From JBDSKH01 sp035495435 (GTDB taxonomy: Bacteria; Actinomycetota; Actinomycetes; Actinomycetales; Microbacteriaceae), in NCBI GenBank assembly GCA_035495435.1, contig DATJFV010000034.1, positions 3,453-67,452 of the forward strand: a stretch of 64,000 nt of DNA, read 5' to 3'. This document shows positions 16,449 through 25,969 of the stretch, in pieces. A program made the translations under genes and the position numbers. Numbering within the stretch: the stretch's first letter is position 1; each line of letters begins with the position of its first letter. The notes beneath the pieces were generated by a model, which did no database searches, was not told the DNA's origin, and was given only the letters and a program-made list of their open reading frames with translations.

Positions 16449-18122
16449 CTAGGCGTCGGTTGTTCCCGCACCCCGGCCTGTCAGCCGACGCACGAGCGCG
16501 CCGATCTCACGTACTTCGGAGACGCGGGCCAGAGCGAGGGCTCCGAGATACACCGCGACGGTCACCGCCCCGATCAGGATCACCGAGATAGCGCCCGACA
16601 CCGTGTCCGACACGGCGAAGCCGCCGCCATCGCCGGGCAGGCCGCCCAGCAGGTACAGGATGCCGACGCCGGCCGCCGCTGCGGGCACGGTCGCGAGCAG
16701 ATAGGCCCCGAATCTCGTGGCCACCGTGCGGCCCCCGACGCCGCCGAGGCGGCGCCGCAGCAGCACCGCCGCGACGACGGCCTGGGCGGTGCCGGCCAGC
16801 GAGGTGACGAGCGCGATCCCCGCGGCGACGTACGGACCGGGAGCCAGCACCGCAACGGTGAGCGCACCGGCCACGAACAGCACCGACTGCACGAGCTGGA
16901 ACAGGAACGGTGTGCGGGTGTCGCCCAGCGCGTAGTAGGCGCGCTGCATCAGGAACACCATGCTGAACGGAACGAGCCCCACCAGGAAGGAGAGCAGTAC
17001 GAGTCCGATGCCGACGACCTCGCGCGGTGCGTTGGAGAAGACGGCGGCGAAGGGGAGCGCCGCGGCGGCGAGCGCGGCCGCCGACCCGGTGACCAGCATC
17101 CCGATCGTGCGCATCGATGCGGAGAGGTCGGCGCGTACGGCCGCGAGGTCGCCGTCGCGGGCATGCCCGCTCATCCGCGTGAAGTAGGGCGTCGCGATGG
17201 AGACCGCGATGATCGAGTGCGGCAGCATGAAGATCAGCCACGCGATGGTCAGCACGGCCACCGAGGCGTCCTCGGCGCCGGCGGTGAAGGCCACCTTGCT
17301 CTGCACGATGCCGGCCAGCTGCACCACGACGATCATCGCGAAGGTCCACCCGGCCGCCGTGACGGTGTCGCCGAGCCCCACCCCTCGCCAGCGGAAGTCG
17401 GGCCGGAACCCCAGCCCGGTGCGGCGCCAGAACACCAGCAGGATGAGCGCCTGCGCGACGATGCCGAGCGTGGTTCCACCGGCCAGCAGCGCAACCTGCG
17501 GCGGCGTCCAGCTCGCCGGATCCTGGTGGGCCGGGTCGACCTGGAACAGCGCCGCGAAGATCAGCAGCGTGATGATGCGCACCACGTTGTTGAGCGCCGG
17601 CGCCCAGGTGAAGGGGCCGAAGACGCCGCGGGCGTTCAGCACCTCGCCCAGCAGCGAGTAGATCGCGTAGAAGAAGATCTGCGGCAGGCACCAGTACGCG
17701 AACGCGATCGCCAGCGCCCGGCCGCCGCCGAGTGCGCTGTCGGGGGACGACGCGTCGAGCGTGTACAGGTCGACCAGCAGCGGCGCGCAGAGCGTCGCGA
17801 TCCCGGTCGCGACGAAGAACACGACGACGCCGAGGGTGACGATCCGGTTGACGAACGCCTGGCCGCCGTCGGCGTGCAGGCCGGCGCGCACGATCTGCGG
17901 AACCAGCACCGCGCTGAGGACGCCGGCGGCGACGATCGCGTAGATGTTGTTGGGCAGCTGGTTGGCCAGTGCGAACGCGTTGGCTCCGGGGTTCTGGGGG
18001 CCGATCGCCCAGGCCAGCACGGCGGCGCTGACGAAGCCCAGGACGCGCGACACGAGCGTCCCGGCGGCCAGGGTGGCACTGGCGCGGGTCAGCGAGCCCT
18101 CGGCGGGGGCCGCCTGCGTCAC
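16449..18122 (-). CDS. murJ: Lipid II flippase MurJ
   Basis: MurJ moves lipid II across the cytoplasmic membrane for peptidoglycan synthesis. The 557-residue protein has about 14 hydrophobic segments, starting SLTRASATLAAGTLVSRVLGFVSAAVLAW and including the conserved RAFYAL-like QRAYYALGDTRTPF. The GTG at 18122 overlaps the stop of the upstream DUF6049 gene by 4 bases, which fixes the start. The C-terminal pseudokinase extension seen in mycobacterial MviN is absent. Confidence 0.94.
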   Translation of the reverse strand: MTQAAPAEGSLTRASATLAAGTLVSRVLGFVSAAVLAWAIGPQNPGANAFALANQLPNNIYAIVAAGVLSAVLVPQIVRAGLHADGGQAFVNRIVTLGVVVFFVATGIATLCAPLLVDLYTLDASSPDSALGGGRALAIAFAYWCLPQIFFYAIYSLLGEVLNARGVFGPFTWAPALNNVVRIITLLIFAALFQVDPAHQDPASWTPPQVALLAGGTTLGIVAQALILLVFWRRTGLGFRPDFRWRGVGLGDTVTAAGWTFAMIVVVQLAGIVQSKVAFTAGAEDASVAVLTIAWLIFMLPHSIIAVSIATPYFTRMSGHARDGDLAAVRADLSASMRTIGMLVTGSAAALAAAALPFAAVFSNAPREVVGIGLVLLSFLVGLVPFSMVFLMQRAYYALGDTRTPFLFQLVQSVLFVAGALTVAVLAPGPYVAAGIALVTSLAGTAQAVVAAVLLRRRLGGVGGRTVATRFGAYLLATVPAAAAGVGILYLLGGLPGDGGGFAVSDTVSGAISVILIGAVTVAVYLGALALARVSEVREIGALVRRLTGRGAGTTDA

Positions 18123-19795
18123 CCGCCGGCTCCGGCCCGCTCGCGTCGGCGGCGGAGGAACGCCCGCACGATTCCGGCGCCGAACACCAGCACCACGAGG
18201 GCGCCGACGATCAGGGTGCCCGCGGTCTCCCATCCGGCCTGCAGGATCACGTTGAGGAACCGGGGCGCGCCGAGCGTGTCACCTGTGGAGGACAGCAGGC
18301 GCGCGCGCACGGTGACTTCGCCGTTGGTGATCGAGGTCACCGGGATCGTGGCGTTCGCCGTCGAATCCGGTTCGATGGTGACTTCGACGCGTCGGTCGTC
18401 GACGTGCAGCAGCGGCCGCAGCGGCCGCACGTCCACGTAGACCGTCACCGCGACGGGCAGCGCGTTGCTCAGCCGCAGGCGCAGGCTCGACACGTCCGAC
18501 AGCACCAGCTGATCACTGCTCTCGGCGAGCTGCACCGCGTCGAGGGTCTTGCGCGCCGCCGCGATCTCAGACGCGGTGGCGGTGGCCCACCCGGCGGCGT
18601 CCACCCGCCAGCCCACGGCGGAGAGGCCGAGAAGCGCCAGGCGTCGCGGCTGGGTGATGACACCGGCGTCCTCGGCGATGCGCAGATACCGCGCCTCATC
18701 GGATGCCGCGCTCGCCAGCTGCGTGAGGGTCGCGGTGCGCTTGGCGTCGGCGTCGTCGTCGGCGGGCGCGAGTTTCGCGGAGGCCGCCGTCGTCGCGAGC
18801 ACATCGCTCAGCGACACCAGTGTCGAGGCGCTCTGCGCGGCGATGGTGCCCAGCACGGAGTTCAACCGCGTGGTGCCGAACGGCCAGCGGCGATCGAGGG
18901 TGGCGATCAGGGTGCGGCCGGGCGCAGTGCGTTGGGCTTCGCGGAGTTCGGCCTCGAGCGCGCCGGCCGCCGATGCGTATCCGGCGTCGGTCTGTGCGTA
19001 CACGGCGTCGCGCACCGCGGAGCTGACCTCGTCGTCGACGACCAGCCCGTCGATGTCGCCCAGGTCGACGTGCGCTGTCGAAACCGTCGAGGTGTTCCCC
19101 TCCGACAGCAGCACGTCCTCGTAACCGAGAGCGGGCAGGCCCGCGAGGCCGTCCTTCGTCACCGACCCCTCGGCGGGCCAGGCGATCGCCGGCAGGGTTG
19201 TCGGCCAGGCCAGCAGGGCGGCGGTGTCGGGCAGCGGTGGCTTCTCGCCGGGGACATCGGTCGGCACAGGCTCGGGGGTCGACGGGGTGGCGCTCGAGGT
19301 GGGGGCGGGGGTCGCGGCCGGCCCGAAGGCGTCGGGGTCGAGGGTGAACCCGAAGCCGAGCGGCGTGAAGTCGTCGCCGATTCCGGCGGCGGCCGCCAGC
19401 GCGGGGTCGGCGTCGGCGTACCCCAGCAGGAAGATCTCGTTCGACACCATGCGCAGCCGCGCGAGGAAGCTGAGCGCGGAGTCGGGTGCGCCCGACCCCA
19501 GCACGCGGATCGACGCGGGGATCATCGGATCCAGCCCGATCGCAGCGCGCGTGCCGGCCACGGCATCCAGCTGCCGGTCGAGCAGGCCGCCGTCGCGGGT
19601 GTACGTCGCCAGGGTCTCGGCGTCCAGCAGGCCCGAGGTGGTCGGCGGAACGGTCAACGGCACGACGACGGCGACCGAGACCGGTCCGCTGCCGGCGGCT
19701 TCAGCGGCCGTCGAGGCGATGGCGGATGCCGGGGTCGCCACCGCGAGCGCGCCCGCCAGCAGGACGGCCGCAACTGCGTACCGGGATCGCGTCAT
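18119..19795 (-). CDS. DUF6049 family exported, membrane-anchored protein
   Basis: A 558-residue protein with a signal peptide (MTRSRYAVAAVLLAGALAVATPASA) and a Pro/Thr/Ser-rich linker around residues 175-205. A large extracytoplasmic region and a single C-terminal membrane segment (ETAGTLIVGALVVLVFGAGIVRAFL) with a basic cytoplasmic tail complete it. It sits directly upstream of murJ, the position of Rv3909 in mycobacteria, so a cell-envelope role is inferred. The start is chosen for the signal peptide; an ATG 27 bases upstream is possible. A far longer upstream reading is antisense to pcnA and not credible. Confidence 0.8.
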   Translation of the reverse strand: MTRSRYAVAAVLLAGALAVATPASAIASTAAEAAGSGPVSVAVVVPLTVPPTTSGLLDAETLATYTRDGGLLDRQLDAVAGTRAAIGLDPMIPASIRVLGSGAPDSALSFLARLRMVSNEIFLLGYADADPALAAAAGIGDDFTPLGFGFTLDPDAFGPAATPAPTSSATPSTPEPVPTDVPGEKPPLPDTAALLAWPTTLPAIAWPAEGSVTKDGLAGLPALGYEDVLLSEGNTSTVSTAHVDLGDIDGLVVDDEVSSAVRDAVYAQTDAGYASAAGALEAELREAQRTAPGRTLIATLDRRWPFGTTRLNSVLGTIAAQSASTLVSLSDVLATTAASAKLAPADDDADAKRTATLTQLASAASDEARYLRIAEDAGVITQPRRLALLGLSAVGWRVDAAGWATATASEIAAARKTLDAVQLAESSDQLVLSDVSSLRLRLSNALPVAVTVYVDVRPLRPLLHVDDRRVEVTIEPDSTANATIPVTSITNGEVTVRARLLSSTGDTLGAPRFLNVILQAGWETAGTLIVGALVVLVFGAGIVRAFLRRRRERAGAGG

Positions 19796-19841
19796 CGGCA
19801 CGGGCGCACGCCCGAGTTCCATGCCGCCGACATGGAACCCG

Positions 19842-19847
19842 AGTTTA
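19842..19847 (-). promoter_or_regulatory. -10 element for the DUF6049-murJ operon
   Basis: Minus-strand TAAACT lies in the 78-base divergent gap between this operon and pcnA, giving a leader of about 40 bases to the chosen start. Confidence 0.4.
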
Positions 19848-19873
19848 GACCGCGTGCATGACAGGGTGGTTCC

Positions 19874-21295
19874 ATGGAGAGCGTCGCGGCGGCACTGGAT
19901 CGCCTGCAGCAGCTGGCCGAACAGCCGGCGGTCGCGGCGCTCGCCGCCCGCTTCGCGGAGGCCGGCCACGAGCTGGCCCTGGTGGGTGGCCCGGTGCGCG
20001 ACGCCTTCCTCGGCCGTCCGGTCACCGATCTCGACCTCACCACCGACGCCACCCCCGACCGCATCCTCGAGATCGTCGCCTCGGTGGCCGACGCGCACTG
20101 GGACATCGGGCGCGAGTTCGGCACCATCGGCGCCAGGGTCGGCGCCGAGACGGTCGAGATCACCACGTACCGCAGCGACGCCTACGACGGAGCGACCCGC
20201 AAACCGGTCGTCGCCTTCGGCACCCGCCTCGAGGATGACCTCACGCGTCGCGACTTCACCGTCAATGCGATGGCGCTGCGCCTGCCCGAGCGGGTGCTCG
20301 TCGATCCGACCGGCGGCGTCGAGGACCTGCTCGCGCGTCGGCTGCGCACCCCCGGCGCCCCGGAGGTGTCGTTCGGCGACGACCCGCTGCGCATGATGCG
20401 CGCAGCCCGGTTCACCGCGCAGCTCGGCTTCCGGCTCGACGATGACGCGTTGGCGGCGGCGGTGCGCCTGGCGCCGACGATCGGCATCGTCTCGCGCGAG
20501 CGGGTCGGTGAGGAGCTCGCGAAGCTGGTGCTCGCGCCGGGGGCGTCCGCGGGGATCCGGGTGCTGGTCGACAGCGGCATCGCTGAGCAGGTGCTGCCCG
20601 AGATCCCGGCGTTGCGGCTCGAGATCGATGAGCACGCCCGCCACAAGGACGTCTACGAGCACAGCCTCACCGCGCTCGACCGCGCCATCGCCCTCGAGGC
20701 GGAGCGCGGACATCCGCCGACCCTGGTGCTGCGCCTCGCGGTGCTGCTGCACGACATCGGCAAGCCCGCCACCCGCCGCATCGAGCCCGGTGGCGCGGTG
20801 ACCTTCCACCACCACGACGTGCTGGGCGGCAAGCTGGCGGCGAAGCGTCTGCGCGAGCTGCGGTTCGACAACGACACGGTCAAGGCGGTCGCCGAGCTGA
20901 TCCGGTTGCACCTGCGCTTCTTCGGGTATTCCGAGGGTCGGTGGACCGACGCGGCGGTGCGCCGCTACGTGCGCGACGCGGGCGGCCTGCTCGAGTGGCT
21001 CCACATCCTGTCGCGGGCGGATGTCACCACCCGCAACCAGCGCAAGGCGGCGGCGCTCGCGGCGGCCTACGACGACCTGGAGGAGCGCATCGCGATCCTC
21101 GCCGAGGAGGAGGAGCTGGCGGCCCTGCGCCCCGACCTCGACGGCGAGCAGATCATGGCGGTGCTGGGGGTGAAGCCCGGCCCGGAGGTGGGCGAGGCGT
21201 ACCGGTTCCTCATGGAGCTGCGGCTCGACGAGGGGGAGCTCGGCTACGACATCGCGCGCGACCGGCTGCTGGCGTGGTGGGCGGATCGCGGCTAG
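19874..21295 (+). CDS. pcnA: CCA tRNA nucleotidyltransferase (PcnA-type, with HD domain)
   Basis: A class II nucleotidyltransferase expected to add or repair the tRNA 3' CCA end. The 473 residues include LALVGGPVRDAFLGRPVTDLDL with the catalytic D-L-D near residue 53, EDDLTRRDFTVNAMAL, and DDPLRMMRAARFTAQLGF. An HD-type phosphohydrolase domain follows with RLAVLLHDIGKP (around residue 290). It is divergent from the DUF6049-murJ operon, as in mycobacteria. The encoded CCA on the tRNA at 44.8 kb suggests repair may be its main role for that tRNA. Confidence 0.92.
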   Translation: MESVAAALDRLQQLAEQPAVAALAARFAEAGHELALVGGPVRDAFLGRPVTDLDLTTDATPDRILEIVASVADAHWDIGREFGTIGARVGAETVEITTYRSDAYDGATRKPVVAFGTRLEDDLTRRDFTVNAMALRLPERVLVDPTGGVEDLLARRLRTPGAPEVSFGDDPLRMMRAARFTAQLGFRLDDDALAAAVRLAPTIGIVSRERVGEELAKLVLAPGASAGIRVLVDSGIAEQVLPEIPALRLEIDEHARHKDVYEHSLTALDRAIALEAERGHPPTLVLRLAVLLHDIGKPATRRIEPGGAVTFHHHDVLGGKLAAKRLRELRFDNDTVKAVAELIRLHLRFFGYSEGRWTDAAVRRYVRDAGGLLEWLHILSRADVTTRNQRKAAALAAAYDDLEERIAILAEEEELAALRPDLDGEQIMAVLGVKPGPEVGEAYRFLMELRLDEGELGYDIARDRLLAWWADRG

Positions 21296-21319
21296 TCGCG
21301 GGCCGCAGCGCACATCACC

Positions 21320-21411
21320 TATACTCGACAGGTTGCCCGCAAGGGCACGTCACTACCCTCCTGCTGCCGGAACAGGTCCGGCAGCCGTTCTAGACCAGAG
21401 GAGGTGGGTTT
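21320..21411 (+). promoter_or_regulatory. rpsF promoter and structured leader
   Basis: TATACT (21320-21325) is a near-consensus -10. The roughly 80-base leader forms two perfect hairpins. One is TGCCC-GCAA-GGGCA (21334-21347) with a GNRA tetraloop. The other has 8-bp arms CTGCCGGA/TCCGGCAG (21364-21384). A strong GAGGAGG ribosome site follows. In other bacteria the S6:S18 complex binds the rpsF leader to repress the operon; that role here is inferred. Confidence 0.6.
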
Positions 21412-21945
21412 ATGACGCACCAGTACGAATTGATGGTGATCCTCGATCCCGAGATCGATGAGCGCACCGTCGCCCCGAGCCTGGACAAGTTCCTCAACGT
21501 GATCCGCAACGACGGAGGCACGATCGACAACGTCGATATCTGGGGACGCCGTCGTCTGGCCTACGAGATCCAGAAGAAGTCCGAGGGCATCTACGCCGTC
21601 GTCAACTTCACGGCGAACTCGGCGGCCACGATCGAGCTCGACCGTCAGCTGAAGCTGTCCGAGGCCGTGCTGCGCACCAAGGTGCTGCGCGCCGAGGAGG
21701 CGAAGGCCCGCGCCATCACGGTGAAGGCGGAAGACGACAAGCGCGCAGCCCGCAAGGCCGCCGCAGCCGCCAAGAACCCGAAGGTCGCTGAGGTTCCCGC
21801 CGACGCGCCGAAGGCGGACGCAGCCAAGGCTGAAGCGCCGAAGGCTGAAGCGCCGAAGGCCGACGCACCGAAGGCGAAGGCCGCCAAGCCGGCCGCCGAG
21901 GCGCCCGCGGCCGATGCCGCCGCCGACAGCACCGACGAGGCCTAG
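21412..21945 (+). CDS. rpsF: Small ribosomal subunit protein bS6 with long C-terminal tail
   Basis: S6 binds S18 in the 30S platform. The S6 fold spans roughly residues 1-97 (MTHQYELMVILDPEIDERT, WGRRRLAYEIQKKSEGIYAVVNF). The remaining 80 residues are an unusual Ala/Lys/Pro/Asp tail containing near-repeats of KAEAPKAEAPKADAPK. With 177 residues it is much longer than typical S6 (about 95-135). A strong Shine-Dalgarno precedes ATG. First gene of rpsF-ssb-rpsR-rplI. Confidence 0.96.
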   Translation: MTHQYELMVILDPEIDERTVAPSLDKFLNVIRNDGGTIDNVDIWGRRRLAYEIQKKSEGIYAVVNFTANSAATIELDRQLKLSEAVLRTKVLRAEEAKARAITVKAEDDKRAARKAAAAAKNPKVAEVPADAPKADAAKAEAPKAEAPKADAPKAKAAKPAAEAPAADAAADSTDEA

Positions 21946-21948
21946 GTC

Positions 21949-22449
21949 ATGGCCGGCGAGACCATCATCACCGTCGTGGGAAACCTGACGGCCGACCCCG
22001 AGCTGCGCTACACGCAGAACGGGCTGGCCGTGGCGAACTTCACGATCGCCTCCACCCCGCGCACCTTCGACCGCCAGGCCAACGACTGGAAGGACGGCGA
22101 CGCGCTGTTCCTCCGCGCGTCCTGCTGGCGCGAGTTCGCCGAGCACGTCGCCGGGTCGCTGACGAAGGGGTCCCGCGTCATCGCGACCGGGCGCCTGAAG
22201 CAGCGCTCGTACGAGACGAAGGAGGGCGAGAAGCGCACCGCAATCGAGCTCGAGGTCGACGAGATCGGCCCGAGCCTGCGGTACGCGACCGCGCAGGTCA
22301 CCCGTGCATCGGGCGGCGGCGCGTCGGGCGGCGGCGGTCGCCCGCAGAGCGCGGTGGCCGACGAGCCGTGGGGCGCCGGCCCCGCCGCGGGCGGCGCTGA
22401 CGACGTGTGGAACACGCCGGGCAGCTACAACGACGAAACCCCTTTCTAA
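21949..22449 (+). CDS. ssb: Single-stranded DNA-binding protein
   Basis: SSB coats single-stranded DNA during replication and repair. The 166-residue protein has an OB fold (TIITVVGNLTADPELRYTQNGLAVANFTIAS through about residue 115). A Gly-rich linker and the acidic tip NDETPF, the protein-interaction tail, follow. It starts 3 bases after rpsF and precedes rpsR, the standard organisation. Confidence 0.97.
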   Translation: MAGETIITVVGNLTADPELRYTQNGLAVANFTIASTPRTFDRQANDWKDGDALFLRASCWREFAEHVAGSLTKGSRVIATGRLKQRSYETKEGEKRTAIELEVDEIGPSLRYATAQVTRASGGGASGGGGRPQSAVADEPWGAGPAAGGADDVWNTPGSYNDETPF

Positions 22450-22468
22450 CTTCTAAGGACACATAGCC

Positions 22469-22735
22469 ATGGCAGGAAAGAGCAGCGGCGGCGGAGACCG
22501 CCGCAAGCGGACCAGCGCGAAGGGCGGCAAGAACGCCGCCCCGGCGAAGTCCGTCCGGGTCGGCATCATCGACTACAAGGACGTGGCGACGCTGCGCAAG
22601 TTCATCTCGGAGCGCGGCAAGATCCGCGCCCGTCGCATCACCGGTGTTTCGGTGCAGGAGCAGAAGCTCATCGCGCTCGCGGTCAAGAACGCGCGCGAGA
22701 TGGCACTGCTTCCGTACGCGGGCTCGGGCCGATAG
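22469..22735 (+). CDS. rpsR: Small ribosomal subunit protein bS18
   Basis: An 88-residue basic protein with the S18 core IDYKDVATLRKFISERGKIRARRITGVSVQEQKLIALAVKNAREMALLPY; it partners S6. It has no cysteines at all. The gene follows ssb with an AAGGACACA ribosome site. Confidence 0.96.
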   Translation: MAGKSSGGGDRRKRTSAKGGKNAAPAKSVRVGIIDYKDVATLRKFISERGKIRARRITGVSVQEQKLIALAVKNAREMALLPYAGSGR

Positions 22736-22746
22736 GGGGCCGCGGA

Positions 22747-23199
22747 ATGTCGAAACTCATCCTCACCTCGGAGGTCACCGGTCTCGGTTCGCCCGGTGAC
22801 GTCGTCGAGGTCAAGAACGGGTACGCCCGCAACTACCTCATCCCGCAGGGTTTCGCCGTGGCGTGGAGCCGCGGCGGCGAGAAGCAGATCGACTCGATCA
22901 AGGCGGCGCGCGCTGCGCGTGAGGCCGCCACGCTCGAGGAGGCGCAGACCCTCAAGGCCAAGCTCGAGGGCACCCCGGTGCGGTTGACCGTGAAGGCCGG
23001 CCGCGAGGGTCGCCTGTTCGGCTCGGTCAAGACCGGCGACATCGCGGATGCGGTGGCCGCTCAGGGTCTCGGCCAGATCGACAAGCGCACCATCGAGCTC
23101 GGCTCGGCGGTCAAGAGCACCGGGCGCTACGACGCCACCGTGCGTCTGCGTGAGGACGTCATCGCCGCCCTCACCATCGACGTGGTGGCGGCCAAGTAA
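22747..23199 (+). CDS. rplI: Large ribosomal subunit protein bL9
   Basis: A 150-residue L9 with an N-terminal domain carrying the signature GDVVEVKNGYARNYLIPQGFAV, a long connecting helix and a C-terminal domain (VKAGREGRLFGSVKTGDIADAV). Last gene of the rpsF operon, followed by a strong terminator. Confidence 0.97.
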   Translation: MSKLILTSEVTGLGSPGDVVEVKNGYARNYLIPQGFAVAWSRGGEKQIDSIKAARAAREAATLEEAQTLKAKLEGTPVRLTVKAGREGRLFGSVKTGDIADAVAAQGLGQIDKRTIELGSAVKSTGRYDATVRLREDVIAALTIDVVAAK

Positions 23200-23215
23200 C
23201 GGTCCGATCCGCACC

Positions 23216-23249
23216 GAAGGCGGCGCTCCCCGAGGGGGGCGCCGCCTTC
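23216..23249 (+). terminator. Rho-independent terminator of the rpsF-rplI operon
   Basis: GAAGGCGGCGC pairs with GCGCCGCCTTC around a short C/G-rich loop and is followed by GTCGTTTGT. It begins 17 bases after rplI. Confidence 0.9.
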
Positions 23250-23591
23250 GTCGTTTGTGCCGATCCGTCCACAGGACGTCCCGCATCCGCCCAACGTTCA
23301 AGCGCAACTCTAAACATGTTTCTACACACAGCATGTGAACGCAGAAATCCCTGGTCAGGGTGCAGGTTGCTGGCGAAATCACCACGTTTCGCACAGGACT
23401 TTCCACACCTTCTTCACATGAGCCCCGGCGTTTCTCGCCGGTTTCCCACAGGGTTGTCCACAGGCCCGTTTGGCAGGGTCGGCTGCTCGCCATAGCGTGT
23501 TCCCGCACACGAGCGGCGGTTGCCGCGCAGGGGCGTGTGCGCCGGCCGGGCGTCGTCCGTCGCGCCTAGTCTGAGCCCGAAGGGAGGAACC
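23250..23591 (+). promoter_or_regulatory. dnaB upstream region with DnaA box
   Basis: This gene-free stretch before dnaB is less GC-rich than its surroundings. It contains an exact TTGTCCACA DnaA box at 23454-23462, identical to the opposite-strand box in oriC. Several partial CCACA motifs occur (near 23268, 23402 and 23446), and a CCGGCG/CGCCGG hairpin lies at 23425-23441. AGGGAGG before the dnaB GTG is the ribosome site. No convincing small gene was found. Confidence 0.5.
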
Positions 23592-24968
<1,377 letters not shown>

Positions 24969-25011
24969 CCGCACTCCGACGCTCTCGGCCGACGCCCGGC
25001 TCGCCCGCGCG

Positions 25012-25017
25012 TAGACT
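25012..25017 (+). promoter_or_regulatory. Leaderless -10 element for the DUF308 gene
   Basis: TAGACT ends 6 bases before the GTG start at 25024, and no Shine-Dalgarno is present. Confidence 0.5.
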
Positions 25018-25023
25018 CGACAG

Positions 25024-25644
25024 GTGCTCTCGCCCTGGATCGTCACCGCCGGGCGGGCAGCGTTCGCGCTCGCCCTGGGTCTCGCGATCACCTTCACCAG
25101 CGGTCACACGGCCGAGTTCGGTCTGATCGCGTTCGGCGTCTTCGCGGTGCTCTCGGGGGCCCTGCTCCTGGTCGGCTGGTTCGGCACGCGCGCCCCGGCT
25201 GAGGGCCGCACCGCGTTCCGCGCCGCAGGCGTCGTGTCGGTTGTCGCAGGCATCGCCGCCCTCGTGATTCCGACGGGAGGCATCGGCTACCTGGTCTGGG
25301 TGCTCAGCGGCTGGGCGATCCTCACCGGCGCCCTCGAACTCGTCACCGGCATCCGAGCGCGCGGCCGCGTCACCGGGTGGACCGACTGGGTGATCGTCGG
25401 CGCCCTGACCGTCGCGCTCGGCATCGTGGCGCTCGTGATCCCGCCCGACATCTCCGACTCGTTCACGGGCGACAAGGGCGTCCAGGGTCTGCTCACCTCG
25501 CCGATCATCATCGTCGGGATCCTGGGCGCCTGGGCCGTGATCACCGGCGTCCTGCAGGCGATCGCCGCGGCATCGCCGAAGCTCGCCTCACGCGCAGCGG
25601 GCCGCACGCCCGACACGGCCCCGGCATCCGGAGTGCGCCCATGA
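25024..25644 (+). CDS. DUF308 (HdeD-like) membrane protein
   Basis: A 206-residue integral membrane protein with six hydrophobic segments in the repeating pattern of the DUF308/HdeD family (GAALIVTGVLQ-like repeats such as GWAILTGALELVTGIRARGR). Function in actinobacteria is unknown. The next gene overlaps it by 4 bases, so the two are coupled. The GTG start follows the -10 at 25012-25017. Confidence 0.8.
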   Translation: MLSPWIVTAGRAAFALALGLAITFTSGHTAEFGLIAFGVFAVLSGALLLVGWFGTRAPAEGRTAFRAAGVVSVVAGIAALVIPTGGIGYLVWVLSGWAILTGALELVTGIRARGRVTGWTDWVIVGALTVALGIVALVIPPDISDSFTGDKGVQGLLTSPIIIVGILGAWAVITGVLQAIAAASPKLASRAAGRTPDTAPASGVRP

Positions 25645-25919
25645 GCACCCAATCGCCCAACGGCCCGGACGGCACGGGCCCGGACGGCGCGGGCCCGACC
25701 CGCCGCGACCGCACCCGCCCGGCCGAACTCGTCGGCCTGTCGGCGGTGATCGGCGTGGTCATCGGCGTCATCGTGTTCTTCGCCACGAAGAGTCTGCTGA
25801 CCGGTGCCGAGTTCGCCGGCGGGGCGTTCATCGTGTCGCTGGTCGTGTTCGCGATGCTGCTGCTCGCGGTGTCGCCGCGCCGCTCATCGGGCGACGACGA
25901 GCCGCCGAGCCCCCACTAA
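25641..25919 (+). CDS. Small two-helix membrane protein, function unknown
   Basis: A 92-residue protein with a charged, Gly/Pro/Asp-rich N-terminus carrying GPDGTGPDGAGP, a basic RRDRTR stretch and two hydrophobic segments (LVGLSAVIGVVIGVIVFFA and GGAFIVSLVVFAMLLLAV). The tail is acidic and Pro-rich. ATG overlaps the DUF308 stop. I do not recognise the family; coupling suggests it works with the DUF308 protein. Confidence 0.65.
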   Translation: MSTQSPNGPDGTGPDGAGPTRRDRTRPAELVGLSAVIGVVIGVIVFFATKSLLTGAEFAGGAFIVSLVVFAMLLLAVSPRRSSGDDEPPSPH

Positions 25920-25924
25920 GAGCA

Positions 25925-25964
25925 GCGCACCGGGCACGAGCGCACCGCGCACGAGCGCACCGGG
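25925..25964. repeat. 15-bp tandem repeat between convergent genes
   Basis: About 2.7 copies of a 15-bp unit (GCGCACCGGGCACGA, one mismatch in the second copy) fill the gap between the convergent gene ends at 25919 and 25970. Confidence 0.6.
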
Positions 25965-25969
25965 CGGGA

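Noticed and set aside
13180..16452. A 1090-codon open frame on the plus strand across ddl, the aminotransferase, trxA and trxB
   Set aside because: It is antisense to four clearly recognised genes, has no family features and is rich in Arg/Gly/His, as expected for shadow frames in GC-rich DNA.
19796..21313. Long upstream extension of the DUF6049 gene
   Set aside because: The extension is antisense to pcnA and would hide the signal peptide at 19795; the divergent gap contains its promoter.
23425..23441. Terminator hairpin in the dnaB upstream region
   Set aside because: CCGGCG/CGCCGG is short, has no T-run and no gene ends just before it.
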